A DNA stretch of 64,000 nucleotides from Plasmodium malariae (GCF_900090045.1 NC_041788.1:2723501-2787500); one strand, 5' to 3'. Positions 49,529 to 62,252 are shown, numbered from the stretch's first letter. The notes: generated by a model from the sequence alone, not told the origin. Numbers and translations are program-made.

Positions 49529-49648
49529 AATTTTTGTGCTTATTTAATTTTGTTTCCCTACTTTTCCCCCGTCTATAACAGTACATTTATGCAAACAAAG
49601 AGAACGATTTTTTTTGCTGCTCTTGTTCAATTAAAAAGGAAAAAATAG
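49336..49648 (+). CDS. Candidate small two-exon gene, unknown function
   Basis: Speculative. Exon 49336..49427 starts MSKKDKTEKVSKKE, is Lys/Glu-rich and ends CAPCYF before a donor GTAGCG. After an intron with a TATC microsatellite, an acceptor CTATAACAG leads into 49582..49648, reading TFMQTKRTIFFAALVQLKRKK and then a stop. The phase fits (2) and the product is 52 residues with a hydrophobic stretch near the end. Base composition is richer in G/C than the flanks. An alternative donor (AAG|GTTAGC at 49363) fits a different open frame after the same acceptor. I do not recognise a family, and transcript evidence would be decisive. Confidence 0.28.
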
Positions 49649-49841
49649 CATCCATTCGAATAACTACATTTCAAGTTTTTTGTTTTCCCCTCTTCTTGAA
49701 GCTGAAAATTTGTTCTCTTTCCTTTTTTAAGAAGCTAATTTCTTTTTTTCTCTGCTGTTATTAACGTCAAAACGTAAATGATAGAAGCACTTTGGTTCGT
49801 ACATGTAAACTCACACATACAAAAAACAAAAAAAAAAGGTA

Positions 49842-49914
<73 letters not shown>

Positions 49915-49982
49915 GTGCATATGCCTATATGCCCATTCGCTTGATTTCCCTTATGAGAAAGCACCTCAATTCGCCTTTTCCC
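49649..49982. other. Intergenic with long (AT)n
   Basis: Contains a ~60-base (AT)n tract (49852-49911) and short T-rich runs. It should hold the 3' UTR of the minus-strand gene at 49983. No gene seen. Confidence 0.75.
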
Positions 49983-51089
49983 CTACCCCCTGGAGGAGTC
50001 ATAATAATTGCGCACCTTATATTTTCCTCCAAAACTATGATCATTTTGTTTTCTAGATTTATTGTATTTATTCTTTAATGATACATTTGCATTAATTACA
50101 TCTTTCATAATGATCTTTTTGGAAAATTCTGTAGGCATACCACCTCTTTCCACAATATTGTCCATTATTTTAATTTTTTTTACTGGCGATTTTAAATTAT
50201 TATGAGAGCTTTTATAAAATTTAATTTGATCATACTGAAATGATAAGATATCATATATTGTTATGGGGTAATATTTTGTATTTTTTATTTCTATAATTTT
50301 TTTAATTATTCCTTTTATCTCTTTTGAATGAAAATTAATTAGAGGAGACATGAACATAGTTTGTATTGTAAGGTAATTATTTAAAAAAATATAATAAAAT
50401 CTTAATTCATAAGCATTATTATATTTTTCTATTAAACTTTTTAGTATCTTTTCTGTATCTTTATTTATGTTCTCTTTAATTATTATATCATCATTTTTGA
50501 AATTTTCTTTTGTAATATTTAGTATTTCTTTCACATTATTTTCATTCATGTAATCCGTAATATTACTCCTCTTTTTATGGGTACTTAAACTTTCTATTTC
50601 AACTAGTTGATTTTCTATTTTCCTCCAGTTTCCGTTTATTTCATAATTGTACGTTTTGTGTATTACTCTCTGTATTTTGCCCTTGTCATTATTCCTTCTA
50701 CCACTACCAATTGTACCATCATTACCACTGCTACTCGCATTCACAGTGCCCTCCTGGAATAATAAACATAGCAGGTCCGAAAGTATCTCGTGCAAAAAGT
50801 CTATCCTCTTTTCACTTTCATTGGTATACGTTTTATCCTTTATAATGTAATTCCTCCTTTTACAGAAATCAGTAAAAATTGCATTAAAATTTTGTTTCTC
50901 TTCTATTAAAAACGAATCTTTGTCTATCTCTTTTATATCTGCACTAACCTTTTTCAATATATCGAAATAGTAATAATCGTCCAAATATAGTAACACATCA
51001 TATTTCAAAATATTCTTTCTATTTCTCGAAAAAATGCTGCAATATATGGTCGTCAGTAATTCGTGTATAATATCAATGGAGGTTATCAT
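49983..51089 (-). CDS. Unknown protein, 368 residues
   Basis: Single visible exon. I choose the ATG at 51089 (MITSIDIIHELLTTIYCSIF): upstream of it the open frame runs through a GTATATAT repeat and gives Tyr/Ile/His strings. A strong acceptor-like sequence (CGTTTTAG) lies 10 bases upstream of this ATG, so an earlier small exon is possible. The protein is helical in character, Lys/Asn/Ile-rich, with one Gly/Ser/Asn insert near residue 125. It has a basic C-terminus rich in Asn, Lys and Tyr. No signal peptide, membrane span or catalytic motif is seen, and no family is recognised. It sits head-to-tail with TOC75. Confidence 0.65.
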   Translation of the reverse strand: MITSIDIIHELLTTIYCSIFSRNRKNILKYDVLLYLDDYYYFDILKKVSADIKEIDKDSFLIEEKQNFNAIFTDFCKRRNYIIKDKTYTNESEKRIDFLHEILSDLLCLLFQEGTVNASSSGNDGTIGSGRRNNDKGKIQRVIHKTYNYEINGNWRKIENQLVEIESLSTHKKRSNITDYMNENNVKEILNITKENFKNDDIIIKENINKDTEKILKSLIEKYNNAYELRFYYIFLNNYLTIQTMFMSPLINFHSKEIKGIIKKIIEIKNTKYYPITIYDILSFQYDQIKFYKSSHNNLKSPVKKIKIMDNIVERGGMPTEFSKKIIMKDVINANVSLKNKYNKSRKQNDHSFGGKYKVRNYYDSSRG

Positions 51090-51119
51090 TTTCCTTCCTC
51101 TAAAACGTTCGTGGGTGTG

Positions 51120-51151
<32 letters not shown>

Positions 51152-51942
51152 CGCATGTATGTGCATGCATGTACAAGAACATGTACCCCATGCAGGCACA
51201 TTCCACATATATGTTATTATATTTATGCCCTTTACAAAAACAGAAAAATGGCAAAATTATGAACGTATTGCATTAAATATTTTCAGCGTTTTGGAAAAAT
51301 TTCCTTTCCCTTTGATTTGCTTCATATAGTCATTTCAAACACTTGCTCAGGTATATTTACGATGTTATGCAAAATAAAAAAAATTGCCCGTTCATGTTCA
51401 AAGTAGCTCTATGTTAATACTACTTGGGATGGTCAGTTTTGTTCAGTACCTCCTTAAAAGAGAATAAAACATGAAAGAAATATACAGCGATATGTCAGTT
51501 ATTTTTAAAAAGAACAGGTTTACAAAGGAACGCGGAGGGATGTTAATTCTTCTAGAACGTTTATATGCACAAATTCGGCAATATATGCATACGCACATAA
51601 TACATGCATATATTTATGTACATATATATATTTATATATACATTAATTTTTACATTTATTCTCATGACGCATGTACATATCTCACTTTACATGATCAAAA
51701 TAAATTTTATTAATTTTACTACGTTAATCATATTTTCATCTTTAGATGACTTAATATACGGTTAAAAAATGGTGTGTAAATTTCTGATATATATAAAAAA
51801 AAAAATTTCATCTTTTTTACAACTTTTTTAAAACATGACTACTAATAAGGAGCTTGTGAATAGCTTAACATAGGCTTTTAAAAAATATTGTTTAAAAAAA
51901 GTTGGGACAAACATCGGCATAATTATGCGTAAAGAAAAAAAA

Positions 51943-51976
<34 letters not shown>

Positions 51977-52100
51977 TATGTACGTATTGCATATTCGTGT
52001 AACTATGCATACGAATATAAATCCATGTGTGCGTAAGTAGGCGTGTAACTAGCCAGGCGTATAATGTATGCAGCACGCTCGCGCCCGGTTGGCTATCCCC
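51090..52100. other. Intergenic region
   Basis: Between the unknown gene and TOC75 on the minus strand. Contains GTATGTAT-type low complexity (51120-51180), poly-A followed by (AT)n (51929-51978) and no supported gene. The plus-strand frame at 51471-51713 lacks coding character. Confidence 0.7.
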
Positions 52101-55100
52101 TCACAGCAAGTACTTGAATTTTGAGCTGTCCTGGTTTAACTGCAAAATGAGGGTAGGTACCATTTTTTCAGTGTTTAGTTTAAAATTTAAAAAAACGTTC
52201 ACATTCGACAAAAGAACACCTACGCCATATGAAGAACTGAGATTTTTTTTTTTATTTTTTAAGTAATTTAATTTAAGGAAATTGTAAGTAGTAGCCTTCC
52301 TGTTTTGCTCGCTTAAGAAAGAGACAGAAGAAGAAGCATTGGGATCGTTTGGAGTATCATCAAATAAATTATAATTAAAAAACAGGTACAATTTTATGTT
52401 GAGTAAATTTAAAAAATAATTGTGAAATAATATAGGAAATATTAATTTGTAATTCAACGCAACTTTCATTTTATTTAAATATTCTTTCTGTGCATCATTT
52501 AAATTAATATTGTTTATATCATAAGTGGAGCTAGTAGTTGACAGTGAGCTGTTGTTGCTGTACACTTTTATACGTTGAATATCTTCGCTGAAATTTGTGA
52601 AATTGTTGTGTGTGTTTTTTCTGTTTATATTAAGCACTTCCATAATGTTATAGTAGTAATATCTTTTTTTTTCTTTTTTTTTTTGTTCACTCTTATCATA
52701 ATAATACCTGTGCTTATAATTCCATAAATTTTTCTTAAATGACAATTCAAAATTTAATAAAAGATGAACATCATGCAATGCTAATTTACACAAATATACG
52801 GGGGCAAGGTAGGCGGAACCCTCTCCACTATATAATTTGTTTGTACATTTTTTGTTCACCCCTTCTTCATTTGAATTTTGTTTGCTCAACATATTTTTTA
52901 GCTTAATAAAAAATGTGGATATATTAATTTTATAATTTTTATTAAAATAAAAGGAATAATTCAAATACAAATTGTTTATTTTATTTAATGTGCAATATCT
53001 TCCCTTATTAACATTTTTAAAAAAGGATAATAATTCTGAACGAAAAATTTCATTATTCCTATGTTCATTGGGAGTAGTTGGGCCCTCGCTAATTTTTCTT
53101 GACAACATATTGTCATATTCTTTTACACAAAACCTTTTATCCGTGTTAAAATAAACAACCAAGTCTATCTTATTTTTTATATTATAAAACGTTTTCGAAA
53201 AGTTCGATTTTTCAAAAAAATTTGTGGAAAAGGCATTTAAAGAACTAGACAACTTCAACTTAGATCCATAGATATTATATAACTTGTTAAATAATACATA
53301 ATTCTTTTCTTTTTTGAAAAAATTTATATATTTTAAAATAAAAAATTTTTTTATCTTATCGTTGATTATACCTTTTCCGTTGTTATTATTCGAGTGTTTT
53401 TCCTCTTCTGATTTTAAAAAATATAAAAATTTGTGAAACATTTTTTTTTTAAATTTCATTTTTAACTCAAATATTGTGTCATGTACTTTTTTAATAAAAA
53501 AAATGAAAATTTTATTTTTATTTAAATAATTGTAAATATCTTTTTCCTTCAAAGGATAATTCAAATTAAAAGGGAGAGAAGAAGCCTCTTCTGTTGTTTC
53601 AGAAATATCATGTTGCAAATTTTCTGCTAAGCTGTTATTTTCACCTGAACAGTTAATAATATTCATAAAATGGTTTAATGAAGAATTACTTACCTCTTTT
53701 TTGTAGACTTTATTTATGTTAAATCCGCAGATAGAGTATGCTGGATAATTGTTTTTTAATTTTTCCATTTCGACTATGTCATTTATGAAAACAAAATCGT
53801 AACTATGTTTATTATTTTTATAATTCATATTTTGAAAAAATTTTATTCTGAATTTGTCAGCATAGTTAATACTATGAAGATAGGCAAAGGTCAAATTAAT
53901 GCAGAACTCTAAAAAAGAAGTGAAACTTTTAGATATACTTGGGATAAAAATCATTTTTTTATTTTCAACTAGGTCTATTTCTAATATATTTTTATTACTC
54001 ACTTTGTCAAAGAATAATTTAACATGTACATAACTAAACAAATTGGATTTTATTAACAGATCATACATTTTTTCATCCCACATAAATATGCACTTTTCTT
54101 TTATGTTCATTTTTTTTTCGAAAAATTGTTTCAGTTTATTGTTTGATTTGCCGTCCTTTCTTTTTAAGCCATAATTAAGAACGTCGTTGTTTATGACGCT
54201 CTTTCGTTCTAACAGGACTTTATTGTCCCTCTGTTCAGAATTTTGTTGACAATTTTGGCTAGCATTTTGGTCAGAATTTTGGTATAATTTTTGATCAGAA
54301 GTTTTGTTCATATTTTTTCCAGCACTTCTGTCTCTATTTAGACTATTATTTTTGTAGTAATTTCCCTGGCTATTTTGATGACCCACTATCTTCTCCCCCT
54401 TACCACTTTTATTGCTATTTTTGTTGTCGATCTTATTTCCACTTTTTTGCACTTCCTTTTTAGTGGAGCCTGGAGATGAGCGCTGCAAATTTTGTTTTTC
54501 CCCCTTTTCTTTGTCCACCTGATACACATTAATTTTAATGCAATTTTCATCTAGTATCAACTCGTTTACATATATAACTAGCATATTTTTGTTCTTAACC
54601 TTTTTAACTTCATATTTTAAAACGTTAGAGAAGAGATGATTTGTTGTAGTATAATAATCATTAATAATTTTTATTATTGTATTAATATCTCTATATCTTA
54701 TAATATTTATATTATTCTTTTTCAGCAAGTCAGCAAATGCGTCTTCATTAATTAATGTACTATTATTTATTATAGCTTCATTAATTATTTCATTATTATC
54801 TTTTAAAGTGAAATTATTAAAAACGTTGTTTATAGAGAGTTTACTCCATCCTTCAATAGAACTCTCATTACTTCTATTATTACGTCTATTGCTTAAGTTG
54901 AAGTATTTATAAAAATAATTTTTTGTAAAATTTTTCCACATCTCTTTCAATTTATTTTTTTTACTTTTAAGAAACAAAATTTTTTTCGCGTTTATCTTTT
55001 TATGTTTATGTATTAGTAGTCCTTTATCATAGTAGGTTCTATTAAATTTGTTTAGGGTACCACTGTATTCTTTCTTTTTTGTGCCGTTGCATCCTGCTCT

Positions 55101-55157
55101 TAATAAGAAACTTGTAAGTACGAGTAAGTACGTGCACAGCATTAAAGCATTTTTCAT
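52101..55157 (-). CDS. TOC75: TOC75-like Omp85 protein of the apicoplast
   Basis: Single exon, 1,018 residues, ATG at 55157. The start is chosen because a classic signal peptide follows (MKNALMLCTYLLVLTSFLLR), then a Lys/Asn-rich, acid-poor stretch like an apicoplast transit peptide. A POTRA-like unit is visible near residues 130-185 (YRDINTIIKIINDYY then MLVIYVNELIL), with a second near residues 350-410. The C-terminal half has alternating hydrophobic strands suggesting a beta-barrel, ending YGVGVLLSNVNVFLNFKL and VPTLILQLN as in Omp85 proteins. Low-complexity Asn/Ser/Gln inserts separate the POTRA units. Family members form the protein-conducting pore in an outer plastid membrane; in Plasmodium this would act in import of nuclear-encoded apicoplast proteins. 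The family call rests on architecture and remembered synteny, not on a strong motif. Confidence 0.7.
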   Translation of the reverse strand: MKNALMLCTYLLVLTSFLLRAGCNGTKKKEYSGTLNKFNRTYYDKGLLIHKHKKINAKKILFLKSKKNKLKEMWKNFTKNYFYKYFNLSNRRNNRSNESSIEGWSKLSINNVFNNFTLKDNNEIINEAIINNSTLINEDAFADLLKKNNINIIRYRDINTIIKIINDYYTTTNHLFSNVLKYEVKKVKNKNMLVIYVNELILDENCIKINVYQVDKEKGEKQNLQRSSPGSTKKEVQKSGNKIDNKNSNKSGKGEKIVGHQNSQGNYYKNNSLNRDRSAGKNMNKTSDQKLYQNSDQNASQNCQQNSEQRDNKVLLERKSVINNDVLNYGLKRKDGKSNNKLKQFFEKKMNIKEKCIFMWDEKMYDLLIKSNLFSYVHVKLFFDKVSNKNILEIDLVENKKMIFIPSISKSFTSFLEFCINLTFAYLHSINYADKFRIKFFQNMNYKNNKHSYDFVFINDIVEMEKLKNNYPAYSICGFNINKVYKKEVSNSSLNHFMNIINCSGENNSLAENLQHDISETTEEASSLPFNLNYPLKEKDIYNYLNKNKIFIFFIKKVHDTIFELKMKFKKKMFHKFLYFLKSEEEKHSNNNNGKGIINDKIKKFFILKYINFFKKEKNYVLFNKLYNIYGSKLKLSSSLNAFSTNFFEKSNFSKTFYNIKNKIDLVVYFNTDKRFCVKEYDNMLSRKISEGPTTPNEHRNNEIFRSELLSFFKNVNKGRYCTLNKINNLYLNYSFYFNKNYKINISTFFIKLKNMLSKQNSNEEGVNKKCTNKLYSGEGSAYLAPVYLCKLALHDVHLLLNFELSFKKNLWNYKHRYYYDKSEQKKKEKKRYYYYNIMEVLNINRKNTHNNFTNFSEDIQRIKVYSNNSSLSTTSSTYDINNINLNDAQKEYLNKMKVALNYKLIFPILFHNYFLNLLNIKLYLFFNYNLFDDTPNDPNASSSVSFLSEQNRKATTYNFLKLNYLKNKKKNLSSSYGVGVLLSNVNVFLNFKLNTEKMVPTLILQLNQDSSKFKYLL

Positions 55158-56776
55158 ATTTTTCTCTGTATATATGGCAAACAGGATACAAAAGGGCATA
55201 CATACGCAAATACATTCGTATGGATACATATATGTATATATGTATATATATGTATATAGAAATGTACGTCTATATATATACACACACACACACACGTATG
55301 CGCATAACACAGAACTAAATGTTGTAGCAAATATATCGAATTACAATAAAGGCACTTATGATCACATTACGTTACACCACTGCGCACGTTCCGCCAATAT
55401 TCATTACATTCTCTTGGTTTACTTTAGCTAGTTGTTTTCCATCCTGTTCTTTCTCTTCCTCTACGCTACTTCTATTTTTTTTTATATTATTTTATTGCAC
55501 TTGGCCTTATTTTACTATATTTTACTTTATTTATTTTTTCCCCCATAAACTCTCGCTGCCCCTCTATTATTCCGCTTTTTCATTTCTTAAATTAAAAATT
55601 GTATGGAAAAAAAGAATGTTCTTTTAACGTTTTTTAAAGTACACAGAATCTCAAAATTATGAACAAAGAAAGGCCTTTAATTTTAAGTTTACTCAAATGG
55701 AAATCTAATTATAGAGAAGATTCTTTTCTTTTTTTTTTTTTTATCTTAAATATCTAAAATGTGCTTTCCCATAATGTTAAATTAAGGGCTCCCTTTTATT
55801 TCTTCAATTTTACTTGTTCATAATTTTAAGGAGTATTATTATATTACTCCACTTAATTCCTTTTTTTTTTTTTTTGGAAATTATGATTTCAATGAAAATA
55901 TTAAAAAAAAAAATTTACTACTTTTACACAGATAAATAAAATAAAAACGGGACAAAATGTATACCTGAGATGATAAGTTCAAAGGGGGAAAAAAGCTAAG
56001 AAAAATATTGCAAAAAAGTTGCATGAGACCTGAAAAACGGGCGAAAAAAGAAGAGCTTGTTTGGTTATATAAATCTGTTTATCCAAAAAAAAAAAAAAAA
56101 AATAAAATAAAATAAAATAAAATAAAATAAAATAAAATAAAGCAAATCGTCTAAATTTCAAAAAACAAAGGATCAATAAAATGGTGCATTTCTATTTAAG
56201 AATTGTACCAAACCAATATTTTTTAGAAAATATTACAGTCCATAATATTCTCTTTTATTTAGTTGTATTAGCTTCTTTGTCAAAAGTTTTGTTTCGCTGT
56301 GGCATACACAAAAAGAGAGACGAATAATACAGTCAATATATATTTAAAAAAAAAAAAAAAAAAGCCCTTAATCTTATTGTTGCTTATTATTTATGGAGAT
56401 ATTACAATAGTTCATATATATAAAGCACACTCAATTATGTACAAGCCTTCATAAGAATTATTTCTTTGTTTTAATGGTGCTGCTTTTATGTATAATATTG
56501 TTAGGGAAAATAAAATAAAGATATGTACGATCGCCATAAGTATTGTGTATTCGCTTATGTTTCTTTATTTAAATGTGCATATTCATATATGCATATGTAT
56601 GTATGCGTGTGTATATATATTGACATTTTACAACTACATAATTCTAAGCATATATTCCGAGGCTCTGCAAAATTTTTCTCATTGGTGAGATACCACATTT
56701 TGGCACTTTGAAAAACGCGAGGAGACACATTAAACTATTGTATATTATTTTATTGTTTTATTTTATTTATTTATTG

Positions 56777-56831
<55 letters not shown>

Positions 56832-56954
56832 ATGTATATTTTGTTTTGATTACTGATAGAATTGCACAAATCGCTTCGAAAAGGAACACCTTCATATGGA
56901 TAAAATTTCGAGCAAAAGGTAAAAAATATTTCTTATTATTAAAAAACAAAATAG

Positions 56955-56986
<32 letters not shown>

Positions 56987-57346
56987 TAAACACAAAATAC
57001 AAAATAAACCGTCCAAATAATTAGATAAGCATGCACATATTCACACATTTCTGTGCAAGGCTGTTACAAAAATTTCATTAAAAATGCAGTTCCAAAAAAA
57101 TTGACAGAAAAATAAAAACGATCATTTTATAAGACTGCTTAGCAACACCTTATCTCTAAGGTAAAACATTTTTATTGCGTAAAAAACTTGCCGGCATAAA
57201 TGAGTATACATATATTTATGTATACAAGTATTTATGTATACATGTATTTATGTATACAAGTATTTATGTATACATGTATTTATGTATACATGCATATAGG
57301 CGTGTATGAAAAAAGCCTTCTCCCCCTCTTCAGCTCCTACATGTAA

Positions 57347-57383
<37 letters not shown>

Positions 57384-57573
57384 TGTATATATGTGAGTAT
57401 ATATGTGGGTACCCCTTTTCAGCGTCCGAGGTTAGGGACCCAGTTAAAAAGAAAAAAAAATTGTATGCATATGTGCAGATGCATATGTTGGCTCTACACA
57501 ACACATATTTGCAGAGAATGGTTATATTTTTACCGATCCACTGATATATTGTGTTCACTTTTTTTTTTTTTTT
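55158..57573. other. Intergenic region, promoter side of TOC75
   Basis: Contains GTATATAT low complexity (55210-55300), CT-rich sequence (55440-55570), poly-A/T runs, a TAAAA repeat (56100-56140), (AT)n (56780-56828), poly-A (56955-56984), a 16-bp TATTTATGTATACATG array (57205-57295) and (AT)n (57350-57380). No gene supported. Confidence 0.75.
57205..57295. repeat. 16-bp tandem repeat (TATTTATGTATACAWG)
   Basis: Five to six copies alternating TATACAAG and TATACATG ends, downstream of the CPW-WPC gene. Confidence 0.88.
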
Positions 57574-60500
57574 TTAAAAAAATGGAGTTTGGTACTTGGA
57601 ATATTGGGACGAATAAAATGTATCATAAAATCTAATCGTTTTGAGTTTCTCAAAATTAATATCATGATAGAAATTTTCCTTTTGCCAATTTTCTGAATGA
57701 TGCAAAGTAGCTCCACATGGCCACTTAGCACTACATCGATAAGAGAAATCTTGTTTTTGTGAAAAGGTAAAGTCAGCTAAGTTGTAGTATTCTTCGCTGC
57801 AAGCCCCTTTGTACGTCTTAGGTGGTTTGCAAAAGTAGCTACTGTTCATTTTTTCATCATCATGGTAATCATTATATTTATTATCGTCCCTATGATCTTT
57901 ATATTTATTATCTTCACTCTGATCATACTTATCGTCATTATGGCCATATTTATTATTATCACTATGATCTTTATATTTATTGTCTTCGCTCTGATCATAC
58001 TTATCGTCATTATGGCCATATTTCTTATCATCACTATGACCTCTATATTTCTTATCATCACTATGACCTCTATATTTCTTATCATCACTATGACCTCTAT
58101 ATTTCTTATCATCACTATGACCTCTATATTTCTTATCATCACTATGACCTCTATAGTTCTTATCATCACTATGACCTCTATAGTTCTTATCTTCACTTTG
58201 GTCATCATATATCTTGTCATCACCTTGGTCATTATGTTTGCTACCTTCGTTATATTTGTTATCTGCATTATATTTACTTTTGCTTTTCTTTTCCGCTGCT
58301 TTGAGTCTCGTCCAGCCGTCCGGGCAAGGACTAGTCCAGTCTTGCTGACAAGAGTTTTTGCATGGCCAAGGGGCAAAACATTTATTAGAAAAGAGATATT
58401 TATCAAATGTGTTAAACGTGAATATCTCGAGGGAATTTTTACATCCTTTGGGGGGTTTATAATAATAAGGAGCAATGCATTTATTATCTTTTAAGAGCCA
58501 ATTATAAGGACAAGATTGATAAAAATTTTCTTCACATATGTTTAAGCAAGGCCAAATAACTTTACATTTTTTTTCTATTTCTTTTTTTAATATAATACTA
58601 TTATATACTTCAATAACATGACAGATATTTCTCTGTCTAAGGTTACTCTTTTGGTCGTAGTCCTTCCAATTTTCATTAGCACATACATATATATGATCCT
58701 TATAATATTTGTCTGTACGTTCATTGATAAGTTTATACCCTAAAGGGCATGGATGTGCATAATTCTTTTGGCAAACAGAAAAACAAGGCCAATCAGCTTT
58801 ACATAGAAAACTCCATTTCCTTTTAAAATTTGCACTTGCATATTTAAAATTTACTACATTGCCACATAATTCTTTTAAGTAAAGAGGATAATCTTCGGGA
58901 GCTTCACAAATTCCATCATTCATTTCTTTCCAGCCTAGGGGACAATTTATTCTAATATAATCTCTTTCACATTCTATACAAGGAAATTGAACATTGCAAT
59001 CTTTTTCAATCTTTTTTCTTTTCTCTATATCTGCTGTAACAAAGGACATATCATGGGCTACATCATACATATTTTTTACCACCTCCCCTAAGTTCAATAT
59101 TGATCCGCATTTCCTTACTCTTCCTGCATAACTTTTTGATGCCAAGCATTGTTTATCGTTTATCCTGGTCCATCCAACGGGGCATTCCATGTAGTTCTTC
59201 TCGAAACACACTCCTGAGTAAGCCAAATTGGCGTTCTCTACCTTGTAGTTGTTGTACCAGTTTTTCACATCGTTCCGGTTGTTAGCGGCTTCTACCGTGT
59301 TATCATCTGTATCCACATCGGTAGCCTTATCTATATTCTCGTCCGTATCCTCATATGTATCCTCCTTTGTATCCTTCTTTGTAGACCCCTTGGATCCCTC
59401 CTCTTCACTGGGTACGCCTTTGTGATTCCCTTCATGGTCATGCTTGCTCCTTTTCGAAGATGAATGGATTTGTTTTTGGCCTTTTTCTGCTGCTAAATTG
59501 ACAAACGTGCGCAGTTCGCTGCTTGCTATGCTTCCTCCATTTTCTGTACTTCCTCTGCTACCTCTATTTGCTATACCTCTTCCTCTGTTGATATTGTGCT
59601 TGTCATCTGTGATTTCCCCCGAACGAATCATTTGAAGAAAGGAAAAAGGGCTATACTTGGAATACCTGGCTCTAAGATCTTTTATGGTGGCATCAATAGT
59701 TGCTCTGAGGCTTTCATCATTCGAAGATTCTTTTAAAAGCAACAGATCAGTAATTTTTCCATCGGTTAATATAAACTGTTCATCATTCCAATCAGCAATA
59801 TCGTTCATGTGGATAGTATTATTTGTATATTTCATCTTACTGTTACTAGGTAAATACACTGTTTCATCATCAGCATTGAGTATAAGTCCTTCATACACAG
59901 AACCACTATAACCTATAGGGCCATTATTAACTGAGGGTTGAGTTGCATTGGAATTAGATATATATGTGCTGTTCTTAATGCCATATATTTTATTTGTTTT
60001 ATTTGTGTACATGGTAGTTTCTCTTCTTACATTGTTCAGGTTATTATACATATTGTCATTGATAAATACAGTATTACAAGATGATGCCCAAGCAGCTTTC
60101 ATATCATTATTGTAATTTTTAAAGGAAAAGATATTTTCACACGGACCTTGGTATTCAATGGGTGATATACATATATTGTTTTTCTCATCGAGTAAGTTCC
60201 AATTGTAAGGACAAGGTAAATTAAAATTTTGAAGTTTTTGATCTAATAATGGCCAATGGATATCACACTTTTGGGAAAATTCATATTTCTCCTCTTTGCT
60301 AAAATTTTCAAATGATATTATTTTTTCACAAGGACCTACATATGAAGAGGGTGCACTACATGTAATGTTATCTACATGTGTTATATTCCAACCAATTGGA
60401 CATAAAGAACTCAAGTCAACTTCTTTCTTTTCATGAATTGGCCATTCGATATTACATTTTTTTATTAAAGACAATTTTTCATTATCTTTTAAGTTATGTA

Positions 60501-61644
60501 AATACATTATACTCTTACAAGGACCTATATAAGATGTTGGTGCTATACAACTTTTATTATTAGGATGTATTTTCCAATCAATTGGACATACCACTTTTAA
60601 ATTATACGTTTTTTCATAACATGGCCAATTGACATCACATTTTTCTGCCCATATTTTCTTTTCACTTTCGGAAAATTTAGAAAACATCTTTTCTTTTATA
60701 CATTTTCCTTTATAATTTTTCGGTGCTTTACAAATATTTTTATTTATTAATATCCAATTCTCTGGACATTCTTCTGAGTAATTTTGTGTACATTTATTTA
60801 TACAAGGCCAGGATATACTACATTTTATAGAAAAAACATATTTATTTATGGCAGTATAGTTTTTAAAAGATACCTTCTTATCACATCCTCCTGTATAATT
60901 AATGGGACTTAAACAACTTTCTCCATCCCCAAAATTTGACCATCCCTCTGGACATAATTCAGCATAATTTATTTCACAAACTTCTTCGTTCGGGTTTGGC
61001 AGATTTAGGTTATCTGCCGCCTTTGCAAGTTGGACTGCCACCTTTTCCCTAAGCACTGAAAGGAGGGGGAGGAAAATGCGTTAAGAAGGTGGGTGCTTAT
61101 GTGTGTGCGTATGCGTGTATGTGTATGTATTATACGTGTGTGCGATTGAAGTGCAACACAGATATGGTAGGAAAGGAGGGAAAGGGGAATGTAGAGTAAT
61201 GCAAGCGCCCATGCGATCACATTACGGCATGAGTTTACACACACATACATACGTATATGCATACATATATACACATATAGATACATACGAATTCCTGCAT
61301 ATGCGCATGTTCACATGGGTACACATGTCGTCAACACAGCAGCATAAGACGAAGCCTTAACCCCACTTTCTATGCTTCTCTTATGCAACCAAGATGTGGT
61401 TTGTTTATCTTAATGCACCTAATTCAGGGACCCTCTTCAACCTTAGAGAAAACGCATTTATTAATTCCTCACTGAAGGATGATATATCGTCATATTGGAT
61501 ATTATCATTACTTACATTTAAAAAATTTGAGGCTTTATTTTTTCCCTTATTCAAAGCGTACGTAAAAAAAAAAGAAGAATCGTTCAAACAGTTGAAGCAA
61601 ATAGTTAGGGAAGATAAAAAGAGGTATATGAATTTAGAGGGCAT
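57574..61644 (-). CDS. CPW-WPC family protein, ten modules, secreted
   Basis: Two exons, 61419..61644 and 57574..61055, 1,235 residues. Donor TTAG|GTGCAT and acceptor CCTTTCAG both fit phase 1. Exon 1 supplies the N-terminal hydrophobic signal (MPSKFIYLFLSSLTICF). Exon 2 carries ten tandem modules, each opening C-P-x-x-W and usually closing W-P-C (for example LCPEGWSNF ... SISWPC). Modules 3 and 4 end WPI and WPL, module 5 has lost its terminal W, and module 6 ends FPC. A Ser/Lys/Asp linker separates modules 5 and 6, and a 9-residue RGHSDDKKY array (58010-58200) splits module 10. The family is restricted to Apicomplexa and relatives; in Plasmodium, members are described as zygote/ookinete-stage and partly surface proteins. 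Function is unknown. No GPI signal or C-terminal membrane span is seen. Confidence 0.9.
58010..58200 (-). repeat. 27-bp coding repeat (RGHSDDKKY units) in the CPW-WPC protein
   Basis: About seven 27-bp units encode YRGHSDDK(K/N). They are followed by a related longer unit (KYGHNDDKYDQSEDN, twice). Inserted inside the tenth CPW-WPC module. Confidence 0.9.
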
Positions 61645-62179
61645 TACGAAAAAGGGGGGTTTAGTTAAAAGGGGGCATTAAATAAATGAAAGAGCGCACA
61701 ATAGGCAAAGGATGAAAAGAGAATGACGTGATCAATGTGACAAAAGAACAGACGTATGCAATGGTATTTAACAACAACAGAAAAATTAAAATAAAAAAGG
61801 ACATATAAATGGAGATAAAAAAGGACATAAATATGTACATAAAAAAGGACATAAATAGACATAAAAAAGGACAAAAATATGTACATAAAAAGGGACATAT
61901 AAATGGAGATAAAAAATAACATGAAAAGGAAAGACAAAAAAAAAAAAAAGAAAAAAGCGTAAGTGGGCTATTTTTCGAATTTACTATCCAACCTCTAGAG
62001 GGGGAGAGCATATCATAAACAGGAGTCAAAACAATAAGAGATGGCAAAGAAGAAGAACGTATGTAAGTCATAAGTAATAAATATGGAACAAGAGTAACCT
62101 TTCCTTAGAACCGTGAAAACATATATACGGGGAAAAAAAAAAAAAAAAAAAAATTAGGTGTAAATACACAATATACATA

Positions 62180-62214
<35 letters not shown>

Positions 62215-62252
62215 GTGCATTTATTAACAATAAAGAAATTATTAAGTCCTGC

